A stretch of DNA of 14,351 bases. Source: Pseudomonadota bacterium. GTDB taxonomy: Bacteria; Pseudomonadota; Gammaproteobacteria; SZUA-229. Numbering within the stretch: the first letter of the stretch is position 1; every line of letters begins with the position of its first letter. The stretch is from NCBI GenBank assembly GCA_015222965.1, contig JADFWF010000152.1:1-14351 (forward strand), in the 5' to 3' direction. Made by a program: the position numbers and the translations under genes. Below, one piece after another: positions 7,959-14,351 of this stretch. The notes beneath the pieces are model-generated. The model did not search any database, was not told the DNA's origin, and saw only the letters and a program-made list of their open reading frames with translations.

Positions 7959-7988
7959 CTGTCATAATTTCAACAACTTATCTATACT
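7959..7988 (+). promoter_or_regulatory. Candidate sigma-70 promoter of dgkA
   Basis: CTGTCA (7959-7964, 4/6 of the -35 consensus) and TATACT (7983-7988, 5/6 of the -10 consensus) are 18 bases apart. Transcription would start near 7995, leaving a leader of about 50 bases before the ATG at 8045. It is the best-spaced candidate in the plus direction of this divergent region. Confidence 0.4.
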
Positions 7989-8044
7989 TATCATCCGGCA
8001 TGTATTAATCATCATGTTTTTTAATCACCTGGAATTACACAACT

Positions 8045-8419
8045 ATGGCAAAAACAGGCGCAACAGGTTTTACCCGTATTATTAATGCAGCAGGTTATTC
8101 GTGGTTAGGATTAAAAGCAGCCTATGTAAATGAAGCGGCTTTTCGTCAGGAGCTCTGGCTGGTCATCGCATTGACGCCCATCGCAATAATCTACGGGCCG
8201 AGCTACGCTGACAAAGCTATTTTGATCGCCAGCCTTATCTTCATACTGCTTATCGAGATACTTAATTCAGCTTTGGAAGCGGTGGTTGACCGCTTTGGCG
8301 ATGAGATACATCCCCTCTCGGGACGCGCTAAAGACATGGGATCAGCGGCGGTATTGCTGGCATTTGTCATATCCGGACTGGTCTGGTTTTCAGTTTTTAG
8401 TCAAACTACCGGTTATTAA
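8045..8419 (+). CDS. dgkA: Diacylglycerol kinase, DgkA type
   Basis: Small integral-membrane kinase that phosphorylates diacylglycerol with ATP to give phosphatidic acid, recycling the diacylglycerol released during osmoregulated glucan or lipopolysaccharide modification. At 124 residues it matches the roughly 121-residue E. coli enzyme nearly end to end. The N-terminal amphipathic part reads GFTRIINAAGYSWLGL as in E. coli, then NEAAFRQE. Three membrane helices follow (about 37-52, 55-70, 98-118). Key residues are present: Glu30 and Glu78 (metal-ATP ligands), Glu71 and Asn74 in EILNSALEAVVDR, and Asp97 in SGRAKDMGSAAV. The start is the only ATG fitting family length; the ribosome site is weak. 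It is transcribed alone, divergent from the TPR/motor operon, and ends well before the next gene. No functional tie to its neighbours is evident. Confidence 0.97.
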   Translation: MAKTGATGFTRIINAAGYSWLGLKAAYVNEAAFRQELWLVIALTPIAIIYGPSYADKAILIASLIFILLIEILNSALEAVVDRFGDEIHPLSGRAKDMGSAAVLLAFVISGLVWFSVFSQTTGY

Positions 8420-8732
8420 TTTCATCATTGCTTCATCCCTCCCAATCACGCTCCCAATCAATACAACTAACGGCCATATTAATAAACAGACTGATTACTC
8501 ATCGCACTTACCCTTTATTTTTGTACATTAAAAGCAAACGATATATAAGCAACTGTTTTTAATATGTTTTTATAAAATCCTAAAGATTTTTACCCATGTA
8601 ATAGAAAGGATAATCGAGCAACTATCAAGGCAGAAGCAGAGTAAATCGATGGCAATAAAATTGTTTTCAGTTCACAACAGACTTTTTTAACTATACTAAT
8701 CTCCACAAAACTAAATAATCTTCTTCCTTACT
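8420..8732. other. 313-base intergenic region between dgkA and the outer-membrane protein gene
   Basis: No credible gene or RNA was seen. It is AT-rich and contains no clear GC-rich stem with a T-run to end dgkA transcription. A weak promoter candidate for the downstream gene is TTCACA (8671-8676) and TATACT (8692-8697), but the 15-base spacing is short. A minor AT hairpin lies at 8574-8590. An ATG at 8650 opens only a 13-codon frame. Confidence 0.5.
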
Positions 8733-9500
8733 ATGAAAATTACCATGAAAATTAAACAACTTTTCTGCCTTCTGGCGGTAGCATTACCACTTTCTGCTAA
8801 CGCTGACTTCTTATCTATCTCTGCCGGTGGCGGCGGCTGGAATGCAGACCCTTCCGGAAATTTTCAACAAACCATAGACGCCGCTGCGGGCGAAGCACCT
8901 GTTGATGTCAAGAACGATCTATTCTGGAATAGCAAAACACAGGGCTATGCATTTATCACGCTGGAACATTTTGTTCCTATCGTGCCAAACGCCCGATTGA
9001 TGCTAACAAACATCGACCAGTCCGGCAGCGGAACCGCTGACTTCACTTTTGATGGAGACAATTATACTGGTAATGTTAGTAACGACTTCTCGATCCAAAC
9101 ACTAGACTTACTTTTATATTACGAAGTACTGGATAATATCGTTAGCCTGGATTTAGGTTTGAATATCCGTAACCTGAAAGTGGATTACACTATCACTGGT
9201 ACAGTTGCCGGCACACCAACCACCACCACGGATTCTCTCGATGAAACCGTACCCATGTTATATGTATTAGTCGGTGCCTCACCCTGGCCTGAACTAATTA
9301 TTAGCGGCGAATTAAGTTATGTCGCGTATTCAGGCAGCAGTATCTCTGATTTCACAGCAAAAGTAGCGTATACCACTAACTTCTTTGTTGGCTTTGAAGC
9401 CGGCTATCGAATGCAGCAATATGAGTTTGATGATGTTTCTGAAACAGATGCCAAGCTGGATTTTGATGGCGTGTTCGCTGGTGCTTACCTGAAATTTTAA
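8733..9500 (+). CDS. Outer-membrane beta-barrel protein, TIGR04219-like
   Basis: Predicted outer-membrane protein of 255 residues. A signal peptide (MKITMKIKQLFCLLAVALPL, cut after SANA, residue 24) is followed by DFLSISAGGGGW with the glycine-rich G32-G35/W36 segment typical of the TIGR04219 outer-membrane family of gammaproteobacteria. The rest alternates hydrophobic and polar residues as in transmembrane beta strands (QTLDLLLYYEVL, VSLDLGLNIRNLKVDYTI, MLYVLVGASPW, LIISGELSYVAY, NFFVGFEAGYRMQQY), with acidic or glycine/threonine-rich loops. It ends in Phe after AGAYLKF, the C-terminal signal read by the Bam machinery. Ten to twelve strands would fit. Start 8733 is the first ATG; 8745 is an in-frame alternative that would still leave a good signal peptide. 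Neither has a convincing ribosome site. The natural substrate, if it is a channel, is unknown. The gene converges on the flavoprotein gene across a palindromic repeat. Confidence 0.85.
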   Translation: MKITMKIKQLFCLLAVALPLSANADFLSISAGGGGWNADPSGNFQQTIDAAAGEAPVDVKNDLFWNSKTQGYAFITLEHFVPIVPNARLMLTNIDQSGSGTADFTFDGDNYTGNVSNDFSIQTLDLLLYYEVLDNIVSLDLGLNIRNLKVDYTITGTVAGTPTTTTDSLDETVPMLYVLVGASPWPELIISGELSYVAYSGSSISDFTAKVAYTTNFFVGFEAGYRMQQYEFDDVSETDAKLDFDGVFAGAYLKF

Positions 9501-9519
9501 AAATCTTTAAAAGACTCTC

Positions 9520-9616
9520 ACCGCAGAGGCGCGGAGACGCAGAGGAAAACTTTTTATTTTGTTAACTGCGCCGCAGGCGCGGTTAACAAAAAATTAAAAC
9601 TCTGCGTCTCCGCGGT
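9520..9616. repeat. Nested palindromic interspersed repeat (REP-like), outer arms
   Basis: Two outer arms of 15 bases, CGCGGAGACGCAGAG (9530-9544) and CTCTGCGTCTCCGCG (9600-9614), are perfect reverse complements. Flanking ACCGC (9520-9524) and GCGGT (9612-9616) give an alternative pairing. The composition is far more GC-rich than the surrounding intergenic DNA. I recall sequences of this general type (CCGC.GAGACGCAGAG) scattered between genes in many environmental bacteria, which fits a REP/MITE-like element, but copy number cannot be tested here. It sits 3' of two convergent genes, a common place for such repeats, and may protect or end both transcripts. Confidence 0.75.
9557..9591. repeat. 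Inner hairpin of the nested palindrome
   Basis: Arms at 9557-9572 and 9576-9591 pair over 16 positions with a single T/G mismatch (9567 with 9581; a G-U pair in RNA). The tip is GCGCC-gca-GGCGC and the base contains GTTAAC on both sides. The A/T-rich base means a transcript from either side would carry a GC-rich stem next to a weak stretch. This could act as a bidirectional terminator, but no clean T-run follows. Confidence 0.7.
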
Positions 9617-9637
9617 AAAATGTTTTCGAATTTACAA

Positions 9638-10768
9638 CTACTCTTTAATCGCAGGCATCGGTGTCTGATGCGATTGCAAAAACCATTTATCTGTCACAAC
9701 GTTCTTTGTGAACCAACGCGTCTTCATTAACTGACTGGCAAAGATTCTTTTCACGAACATCGGCAGGCGTTCCATGGTATCAGGCCCCGGTAGCCGTTTA
9801 CCAAATCGCTGCTCCATCGCATCATTATATGCCTGCAACTTATCACTGTTATAGTTACCGGCACAGTCACGTATTGCATCTGCTGCCAGCATCGCTGATT
9901 CGATCGCAGGGCGGATGCCCTCACCGCTCTGCGGATAGGCCAGCCCTGCTGAGTCACCGATCAATAAGACATTATCTGCAATCATCTTACGCACTGCGTG
10001 GTTATATAACAGGTAGGCGTGGCCATTATATTTTGCCGTGACATCAGCGGGAATCTTACCTTCTGCTGCCAGGTATTCGCAGAATTCTTTAACGTGGCCA
10101 GACAGTTTGTTTTTATCTTCTCTGCCCAAACCGATATTTAAATAATCGCCCTTGCGGAACACCCAGCCGTAACCCATCAGGTCCGGGGTAAAAAACAGTT
10201 CCGGTACTTCTTCTTTTATGCTGCAGTTTTGTTTTTGCTGTGCATTCATCTCAAACTCAGCTTCCTGAGCAACGACGGCCAGTTCACTAACACCTTTGGA
10301 ATCTATGGCTCGGGCGACCGGGCAGTAATGCCCGCCGGCACCGATCACCAGCTTTGCCTGGTATTTTTCGTTTACCAGCCAGCCGTCTTCGGTCTTTTCC
10401 ATTTTCTTAAAAGCTTCCTGCAAGATCAATTCAGCATCGCAACGCTTGAGAAGATAATCATCAAACTCAATACGACGGATACCGTAACTAATTGGCTCAC
10501 CCGGGTAATGTGACTCAACCTGTTTCTGACCTAACTGGCTGATCTTAAATCCGCTGATCTTTTGCAGGATGTTGTTTTTTGCGTAATCCGCAAGATCAAT
10601 GTTTAATACGCGCATAACTTCCGGTGTAACCCAGCCAGCGCAGATCTTTTGTCGGGGAAAGGATTGCTTGTCCAGAATTCCGATCTTTAAACCAGAATTT
10701 CTCAAGCTGTAAGCTAGCGTCGAACCTGCCGGACCACCGCCGACAATCAAAACATCATAGGACTTCAT
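9638..10768 (-). CDS. Geranylgeranyl-reductase-family FAD-dependent oxidoreductase
   Basis: Flavoprotein of the geranylgeranyl reductase/PHBH-fold family; relatives reduce isolated double bonds in isoprenoid or lipid chains. Seen in 376 residues: the Rossmann dinucleotide site VGGGPAG (G10, G12, G15) with acidic Asp33 to bind the FAD ribose, the KICAGW segment (41-46) resembling the family's CxGG element, GYGWVF (199-204) corresponding to the family's YxWxFP motif near the active site, and the second FAD motif LLIGDSAGLAYPQSGEGI (268-285). There is no signal peptide or membrane helix. It starts 3 bases after the stop of the CFA-synthase-family gene, in the same reading frame, with no strong ribosome site of its own, so it is probably translated by coupling. 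The neighbour suggests an acyl-chain substrate rather than geranylgeranyl groups; this is inference. Confidence 0.88.
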   Translation of the reverse strand: MKSYDVLIVGGGPAGSTLAYSLRNSGLKIGILDKQSFPRQKICAGWVTPEVMRVLNIDLADYAKNNILQKISGFKISQLGQKQVESHYPGEPISYGIRRIEFDDYLLKRCDAELILQEAFKKMEKTEDGWLVNEKYQAKLVIGAGGHYCPVARAIDSKGVSELAVVAQEAEFEMNAQQKQNCSIKEEVPELFFTPDLMGYGWVFRKGDYLNIGLGREDKNKLSGHVKEFCEYLAAEGKIPADVTAKYNGHAYLLYNHAVRKMIADNVLLIGDSAGLAYPQSGEGIRPAIESAMLAADAIRDCAGNYNSDKLQAYNDAMEQRFGKRLPGPDTMERLPMFVKRIFASQLMKTRWFTKNVVTDKWFLQSHQTPMPAIKE

Positions 10769-10771
10769 TGA

Positions 10772-12196
10772 TTATTCTACTTCAGAGGTGACGCATGCCG
10801 TGATACCCGATTGGGCATCCGACGAAACCACTGTCAGTTTTGCTTTATCTTTTGCCATACTACGCGCACCCTTTTTATTGGTATCGTAAATATAATGACG
10901 AGACCGTGGCACATTGTGGGTTTCAGCATTATGGAAAACCACCTGGAATAATTGCAGCTCACCCGCATTGAAGGAAGCGATAGAACCGTACAGGTACAGA
11001 CTCCATGTCTTGATAAACTCATCATCCATCATCTCGGTAATCTCTTCGATGTGCTCCTCGTATCGCTTCACCCACTCCTCTAGCGTACGGGAATAATGCA
11101 GACGAAGATTTTCCACGTCATACACGGCAATATTGTTGGGTTCAAAGATTCTCATCATCTGACTTAATGCAGGGGGACGTGCGCCGGGGAAAATACGCCT
11201 TTCGATCCATGCGTTCATCGGCCCTTCGACCGTACGCCCTATGGCATGGATCAGCCCACGACCATCCGGTTTCAAGCAACGTTTAATGATCTGCCCTAAT
11301 TCTTCGTAGTCACGTATAGCGACATGCTCAAGCATACCAACGGAGACAAATGCGTCAAAATTTCCCTGGATATTTCGATAATCATCTAAAACATATTCGA
11401 TCTGTTCTGACAGACCTTCTTCTTCAGCACGCTGGCGTGCGTATTTGACCTGCTCTTTTGAAATGTTATATGCCTTAACATTGACACCATAATGTTTCGC
11501 CATAAAACGCGCGAGACCACCCCAGCCGCAGCCGGCTTCGACAACAGTATCCCCGGGTTTCAGATCAAGCTTGTGACAGACATGGTGCAATTTTGCTACT
11601 TGCGCCTGCTCCAGCGTCATATCATCTTTCTCATAATACGCGCAGGTATACTGCATCGCTTCTTTATCTAACCAGAGCTTGTAGAATTCGTTACCGATAT
11701 CATAATGGTGATAGATATTTTCTTTGGCCTTATCAAAAGTATTGAAAATACTGCGGTGCCCCACCCACAGCACCGCCCTTCTCAGCAGACCAGGTTTACC
11801 TTTACCCATGATGCCGTCATAGATGGCCTGCATAAAATCTGCCATATTGCCTTCGAATAATACGCGGCCAGCACTGTACAGGTCTCCCCAATGCAGCTCA
11901 GGGTCAAGAATCGTTTTGAATAATGCACCTCGGTCACAATAGATCATGACAGCAACCGGGTTCTCACAAGGCGGGGTCACTTCCATACCGTCCCACAGAC
12001 TGATTCGAACTGGCGGACTGCCAACAACAGTAACCATTTTTTTAACCAACCAGCGGTCAAACCAGGTCACATTAGAACGGGACGCTAGCGCTTTTTCGCG
12101 AAAGGATTCTATTTCTGAGATATTTTGTTTTTCAAAATCGGCTACTTCTGTAATATCCTGCAGCGCTTCAAAGCTAGTATTTGATTCAAGACTCAT
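10772..12196 (-). CDS. cfa: Cyclopropane-fatty-acyl-phospholipid synthase family methyltransferase
   Basis: SAM-dependent enzyme that adds a methylene (or methyl) group from S-adenosylmethionine across a cis double bond of membrane phospholipid acyl chains. In 474 residues the SAM motif VEAGCGWGGLA is at 219-229. Residues matching E. coli Cfa active-site and bicarbonate ligands are present: Cys185 (MQYTCAYY), Glu290 (SVGMLEHV), His317 and Ile319 (IHAIG) and Tyr368. The position of the non-essential E. coli Cys354 is Ser405. The N-terminal region (about 55-130) matches the small lipid-binding domain of bacterial CFA synthases. The protein is about 90 residues longer than E. coli Cfa, with extra N- and C-terminal tails. 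A GGAAC-type ribosome site precedes the ATG. It leads a two-gene operon with a flavoprotein and diverges from yheS. The true product could be a cyclopropane, methyl-branched or methylene fatty acid. Confidence 0.93.
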   Translation of the reverse strand: MSLESNTSFEALQDITEVADFEKQNISEIESFREKALASRSNVTWFDRWLVKKMVTVVGSPPVRISLWDGMEVTPPCENPVAVMIYCDRGALFKTILDPELHWGDLYSAGRVLFEGNMADFMQAIYDGIMGKGKPGLLRRAVLWVGHRSIFNTFDKAKENIYHHYDIGNEFYKLWLDKEAMQYTCAYYEKDDMTLEQAQVAKLHHVCHKLDLKPGDTVVEAGCGWGGLARFMAKHYGVNVKAYNISKEQVKYARQRAEEEGLSEQIEYVLDDYRNIQGNFDAFVSVGMLEHVAIRDYEELGQIIKRCLKPDGRGLIHAIGRTVEGPMNAWIERRIFPGARPPALSQMMRIFEPNNIAVYDVENLRLHYSRTLEEWVKRYEEHIEEITEMMDDEFIKTWSLYLYGSIASFNAGELQLFQVVFHNAETHNVPRSRHYIYDTNKKGARSMAKDKAKLTVVSSDAQSGITACVTSEVE

Positions 12197-12395
12197 TTGT
12201 TCCAGTTCCTTTTCTGTAATCTTTTAATATCTGGATTGCTATGCCAACAATAATAATCCAGCGTATATTAGCATAACCCTTAGTTAGAATGTGTATACGC
12301 CTTATTAATATCAAGCACTTATACGTCAGTATTACTGTGACACTCAAAATTCTGAATAGTGCCACTTGCAGTTTTTAAGGTTACAATGCCTGCCC
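12197..12395. promoter_or_regulatory. Divergent intergenic region between cfa and yheS
   Basis: Both genes must be transcribed from this 199-base AT-rich stretch unless yheS is read from further upstream. I found no well-spaced promoter pair on either strand. A 7-base inverted repeat, CTGGATT (12231-12237) and AATCCAG (12255-12261), with a 17-base loop, lies in the cfa leader and could be a regulator site or chance. A TTG at 12366 opens the yheS frame earlier but is not supported as a start. Confidence 0.35.
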
Positions 12396-14291
12396 ATGTT
12401 ACAAGCGATTAATCTGGGCATCAGACGCGGCGTCAAACTGCTCTTTCAAGACACCAGTTTCCAAATTCATCCGGGGCAAAAAGTCGGCCTGACCGGTGCA
12501 AATGGCACCGGGAAATCCAGCCTGTTTTCGCTGATCTTAAAAGAGTTACATGCTGATGCCGGTGACTGCATCTACCCGGAGCACTGGGTTATCGCGCATG
12601 TCGCACAGGAATTACCTGACAGTCAGCAACAAGCCATAGAATTTGTACTCGATGGCGACACTGAACTGCGCCAGATACAACAATCGATTTTAGCGGCAGA
12701 AGAAAAAGATGACGGCATCCTGCTCGCTACCCTGCACACTCAGCTAGACAATATTGATGGTTATACCGCCAACGCACGCGCCAGCCAGCTACTCGCTGGA
12801 CTTGGTTTTAGCAGTAATGATGAAAACCGTGCCAACAGTGAGTTCTCCGGTGGCTGGCAGATGCGACTCAATCTTGCAAAGGCGCTGATGTGCCGTTCAG
12901 ATCTGTTATTACTTGACGAACCGACCAACCACCTCGATCTCGATACCATCATCTGGCTTGAATCCTGGTTAAAAAATTACCGTGGAACACTGCTGCTGAT
13001 CTCTCATGACCGTGATTTTTTAAATAATATCTGCACCCATATCGCACACCTGGAACATCAGAATATTCAGCTCTATACCGGCAACTACTCGGCGTTTGAA
13101 CGCATACGCGCTGAGCGTCTGGCAAACCAGCAATCTGAATATATAAAACAACAACGCGATATAAAACATATCGAATCCTACATCGAACGCTTTCGCGCCA
13201 AAGCGACCAAAGCCAAACAGGCACAGAGCCGTCTTAAAGCACTTGAGCGTATGCAGGTCATCGCGCCCGCTCACGTTGATTCACCTTTTCATTTTTCGTT
13301 ATTTGAACCTGAGAAAATACCTAACAGCCTGCTACGCATGGAAGCCGTTAATGCAGGTTACGGAGAAACGCTCATCTTAAAGGATGTCGACTTCCAGTTA
13401 TTACCCGGCGACAGGATTGGTCTGCTTGGCCCCAACGGGGCCGGCAAATCCACTTTCATCAAAGTACTGGCAAACCAGCTAAAGATTCTGCAGGGTGAGC
13501 TTCATCTTGGCAAAGAAACCAAAATCGGTTACTTCGCACAACATCAGCTGGAACAATTACATAACGAGCACACACCTGTCGAACACCTCCAGCAGATCGA
13601 TAAAAATACCCGTGAAGCTGATCTACGAAACTATCTCGGACGCTTTGGTTTCTCAAACGATATGGCACTGTCAAAGATACAAAATTTTTCAGGTGGCGAG
13701 AAATCCCGCCTGGTTCTGGCGATGCTGATCTACCAGAAACCCAACCTGCTGTTACTCGATGAACCCACCAACCATCTCGATCTGGAGATGCGAGAAGCAC
13801 TGGCAGAAGCCCTGCAAGAATTCTCTGGTGCCATGGTCATCGTTTCACATGACAGGCATCTGCTTAACTCGACCTGCGATCAATTACTTTTAGTAAATCA
13901 GCAGAGTGTCAGCGAGTTCCCCCTCAGTCTGGATGAATACCCGAAGTGGTTAAGTGATCATTATAATACTAGCAACAATCTGACTAAAGCTTCAATCGAT
14001 AACAACGATCAAATCATATCGAACAAACAAAGAAAACAGCTCGAAGCTGAACAAAGAAAAAAAACACAGCCTTTAAGAAAAAGAATAAAACAGCTCGAAG
14101 ATGAGATGCATGAGATCTCTGAGAAACTGACTGAAATCAACATGCAGTTATCCGACAGTGATATTTACACTGAACAGAACAATCAAAAACTGCAGCAGTT
14201 GCTTATGGAAAAAGCAGAACTGGAAAAAACACATGAAGATGCAGAGACGGAATGGCTTGAGCTAAACGAAGAACTCGAAAATATAAACTGA
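12396..14291 (+). CDS. yheS: ABC-F family ribosome-associated ATPase, YheS type
   Basis: Cytoplasmic ABC-F protein with two ATP-binding cassettes and no membrane domain; the family binds the ribosomal E site and relieves stalled or slow translation. The 631-residue product lines up with E. coli YheS along its length, including INLGIRRGVKLLF at the start and the typical C-terminal extension. Domain 1: Walker A G34-S42 (GANGTGKSS), signature FSGGW near 150, Walker B with Asp174/Glu175 in LLLLDEPTNHLD. The inter-domain linker with FRAKATKAKQAQSR (from residue 266) reaches the P-site tRNA. Domain 2: Walker A G345-S352, signature FSGGE near 431, Walker B Asp455/Glu456. A basic coiled-coil C-terminus occupies about 550-631. 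Both catalytic glutamates are present, so ATPase activity should be intact. ATG 12396 was chosen because an upstream TTG (12366) adds ten residues absent from the family. The ribosome site is weak. Confidence 0.95.
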   Translation: MLQAINLGIRRGVKLLFQDTSFQIHPGQKVGLTGANGTGKSSLFSLILKELHADAGDCIYPEHWVIAHVAQELPDSQQQAIEFVLDGDTELRQIQQSILAAEEKDDGILLATLHTQLDNIDGYTANARASQLLAGLGFSSNDENRANSEFSGGWQMRLNLAKALMCRSDLLLLDEPTNHLDLDTIIWLESWLKNYRGTLLLISHDRDFLNNICTHIAHLEHQNIQLYTGNYSAFERIRAERLANQQSEYIKQQRDIKHIESYIERFRAKATKAKQAQSRLKALERMQVIAPAHVDSPFHFSLFEPEKIPNSLLRMEAVNAGYGETLILKDVDFQLLPGDRIGLLGPNGAGKSTFIKVLANQLKILQGELHLGKETKIGYFAQHQLEQLHNEHTPVEHLQQIDKNTREADLRNYLGRFGFSNDMALSKIQNFSGGEKSRLVLAMLIYQKPNLLLLDEPTNHLDLEMREALAEALQEFSGAMVIVSHDRHLLNSTCDQLLLVNQQSVSEFPLSLDEYPKWLSDHYNTSNNLTKASIDNNDQIISNKQRKQLEAEQRKKTQPLRKRIKQLEDEMHEISEKLTEINMQLSDSDIYTEQNNQKLQQLLMEKAELEKTHEDAETEWLELNEELENIN

Positions 14292-14292
14292 A

Positions 14293-14351
14293 CTAGCTGT
14301 CAATATCAAATTTATTCGTCACCGACTTGACCAAATGCCTGCTTTCGGCCA
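14293..14351 (-). CDS. Possible C-terminus of a convergent gene, cut by the right edge
   Basis: The minus strand is open from the window edge to a TAG at 14293-14295, giving 18 residues that end SVTNKFDIDS. Another frame is also open until a TAA further from yheS. The stretch is too short to recognise a family or prove coding. A convergent neighbour ending just after yheS would be normal gene packing, but this is weak evidence. Confidence 0.2.
   Translation of the reverse strand, partial: AESRHLVKSVTNKFDIDS

Noticed and set aside
8574..8590. AAAATC-ctaaa-GATTTT hairpin as a dgkA terminator
   Set aside because: The stem is only six AT-dominated pairs with a short T tail, lies more than 150 bases after the stop, and would be unstable.
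12366..12395. TTG start extending yheS by ten residues
   Set aside because: The extra residues (QFLRLQCLP) do not resemble the family N-terminus, no ribosome site precedes the TTG, and the ATG at 12396 matches where E. coli YheS begins.
13459..13800. 113-codon minus-strand open frame within yheS
   Set aside because: It lies entirely antisense to the conserved second ATPase cassette and its product has no recognisable motif.
1..14351. tRNA, rRNA, CRISPR array, integrase, transposase or phage genes
   Set aside because: No cloverleaf, regularly spaced repeats or matching protein motifs were found on either strand by eye.

Overview
The window looks like a piece of chromosome from an environmental, probably marine or sulfur-cycle type, gammaproteobacterium. 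The clues are an ABC-F protein of the YheS type, a diacylglycerol kinase very close to enterobacterial DgkA, an outer-membrane protein of the TIGR04219 type, and moderate GC (mid-40s percent by eye). No rRNA, tRNA, CRISPR array, transposase, integrase or phage gene was seen. The genus cannot be named from this sequence.

Left half (1-7778, minus strand): a tightly packed six-gene operon for an envelope machine. In transcription order it encodes an exported coiled-coil/beta protein (194 aa), an exported TPR and coiled-coil protein (704 aa), a giant TPR lipoprotein (1109 aa), a small TPR lipoprotein (about 199 aa), a small exported protein (102 aa), and a MotA/TolQ/ExbB-type proton channel cut by the left edge. 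Gaps are 2 and 10 bases, then a 1-base overlap at the annotated TAATG junction, then wider gaps. A proton-driven inner-membrane motor made together with several TPR-rich periplasmic or outer-membrane proteins recalls the ancestral core proposed for the Myxococcus Agl-Glt machine and TonB/TtpC-like systems. Its cargo or function here is unknown. This is the most interesting part of the window.

Middle (7779-9637): a divergent AT-rich promoter region separates the operon from dgkA (plus strand). Next come a gene-poor gap, a TIGR04219-type outer-membrane beta-barrel protein (plus strand) and a striking nested palindromic repeat at 9520-9616, between two convergent genes.

Right half (9638-14351): a two-gene minus-strand lipid operon encodes a cyclopropane-fatty-acid-synthase-family methyltransferase and, 3 bases later in the same frame, a geranylgeranyl-reductase-family flavoprotein. 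The pairing suggests methylation or cyclopropanation of acyl chains followed by a redox step. Divergent from it is yheS, a two-domain ABC-F ATPase that acts on ribosomes. The last 59 bases may hold the C-terminus of a further convergent gene.
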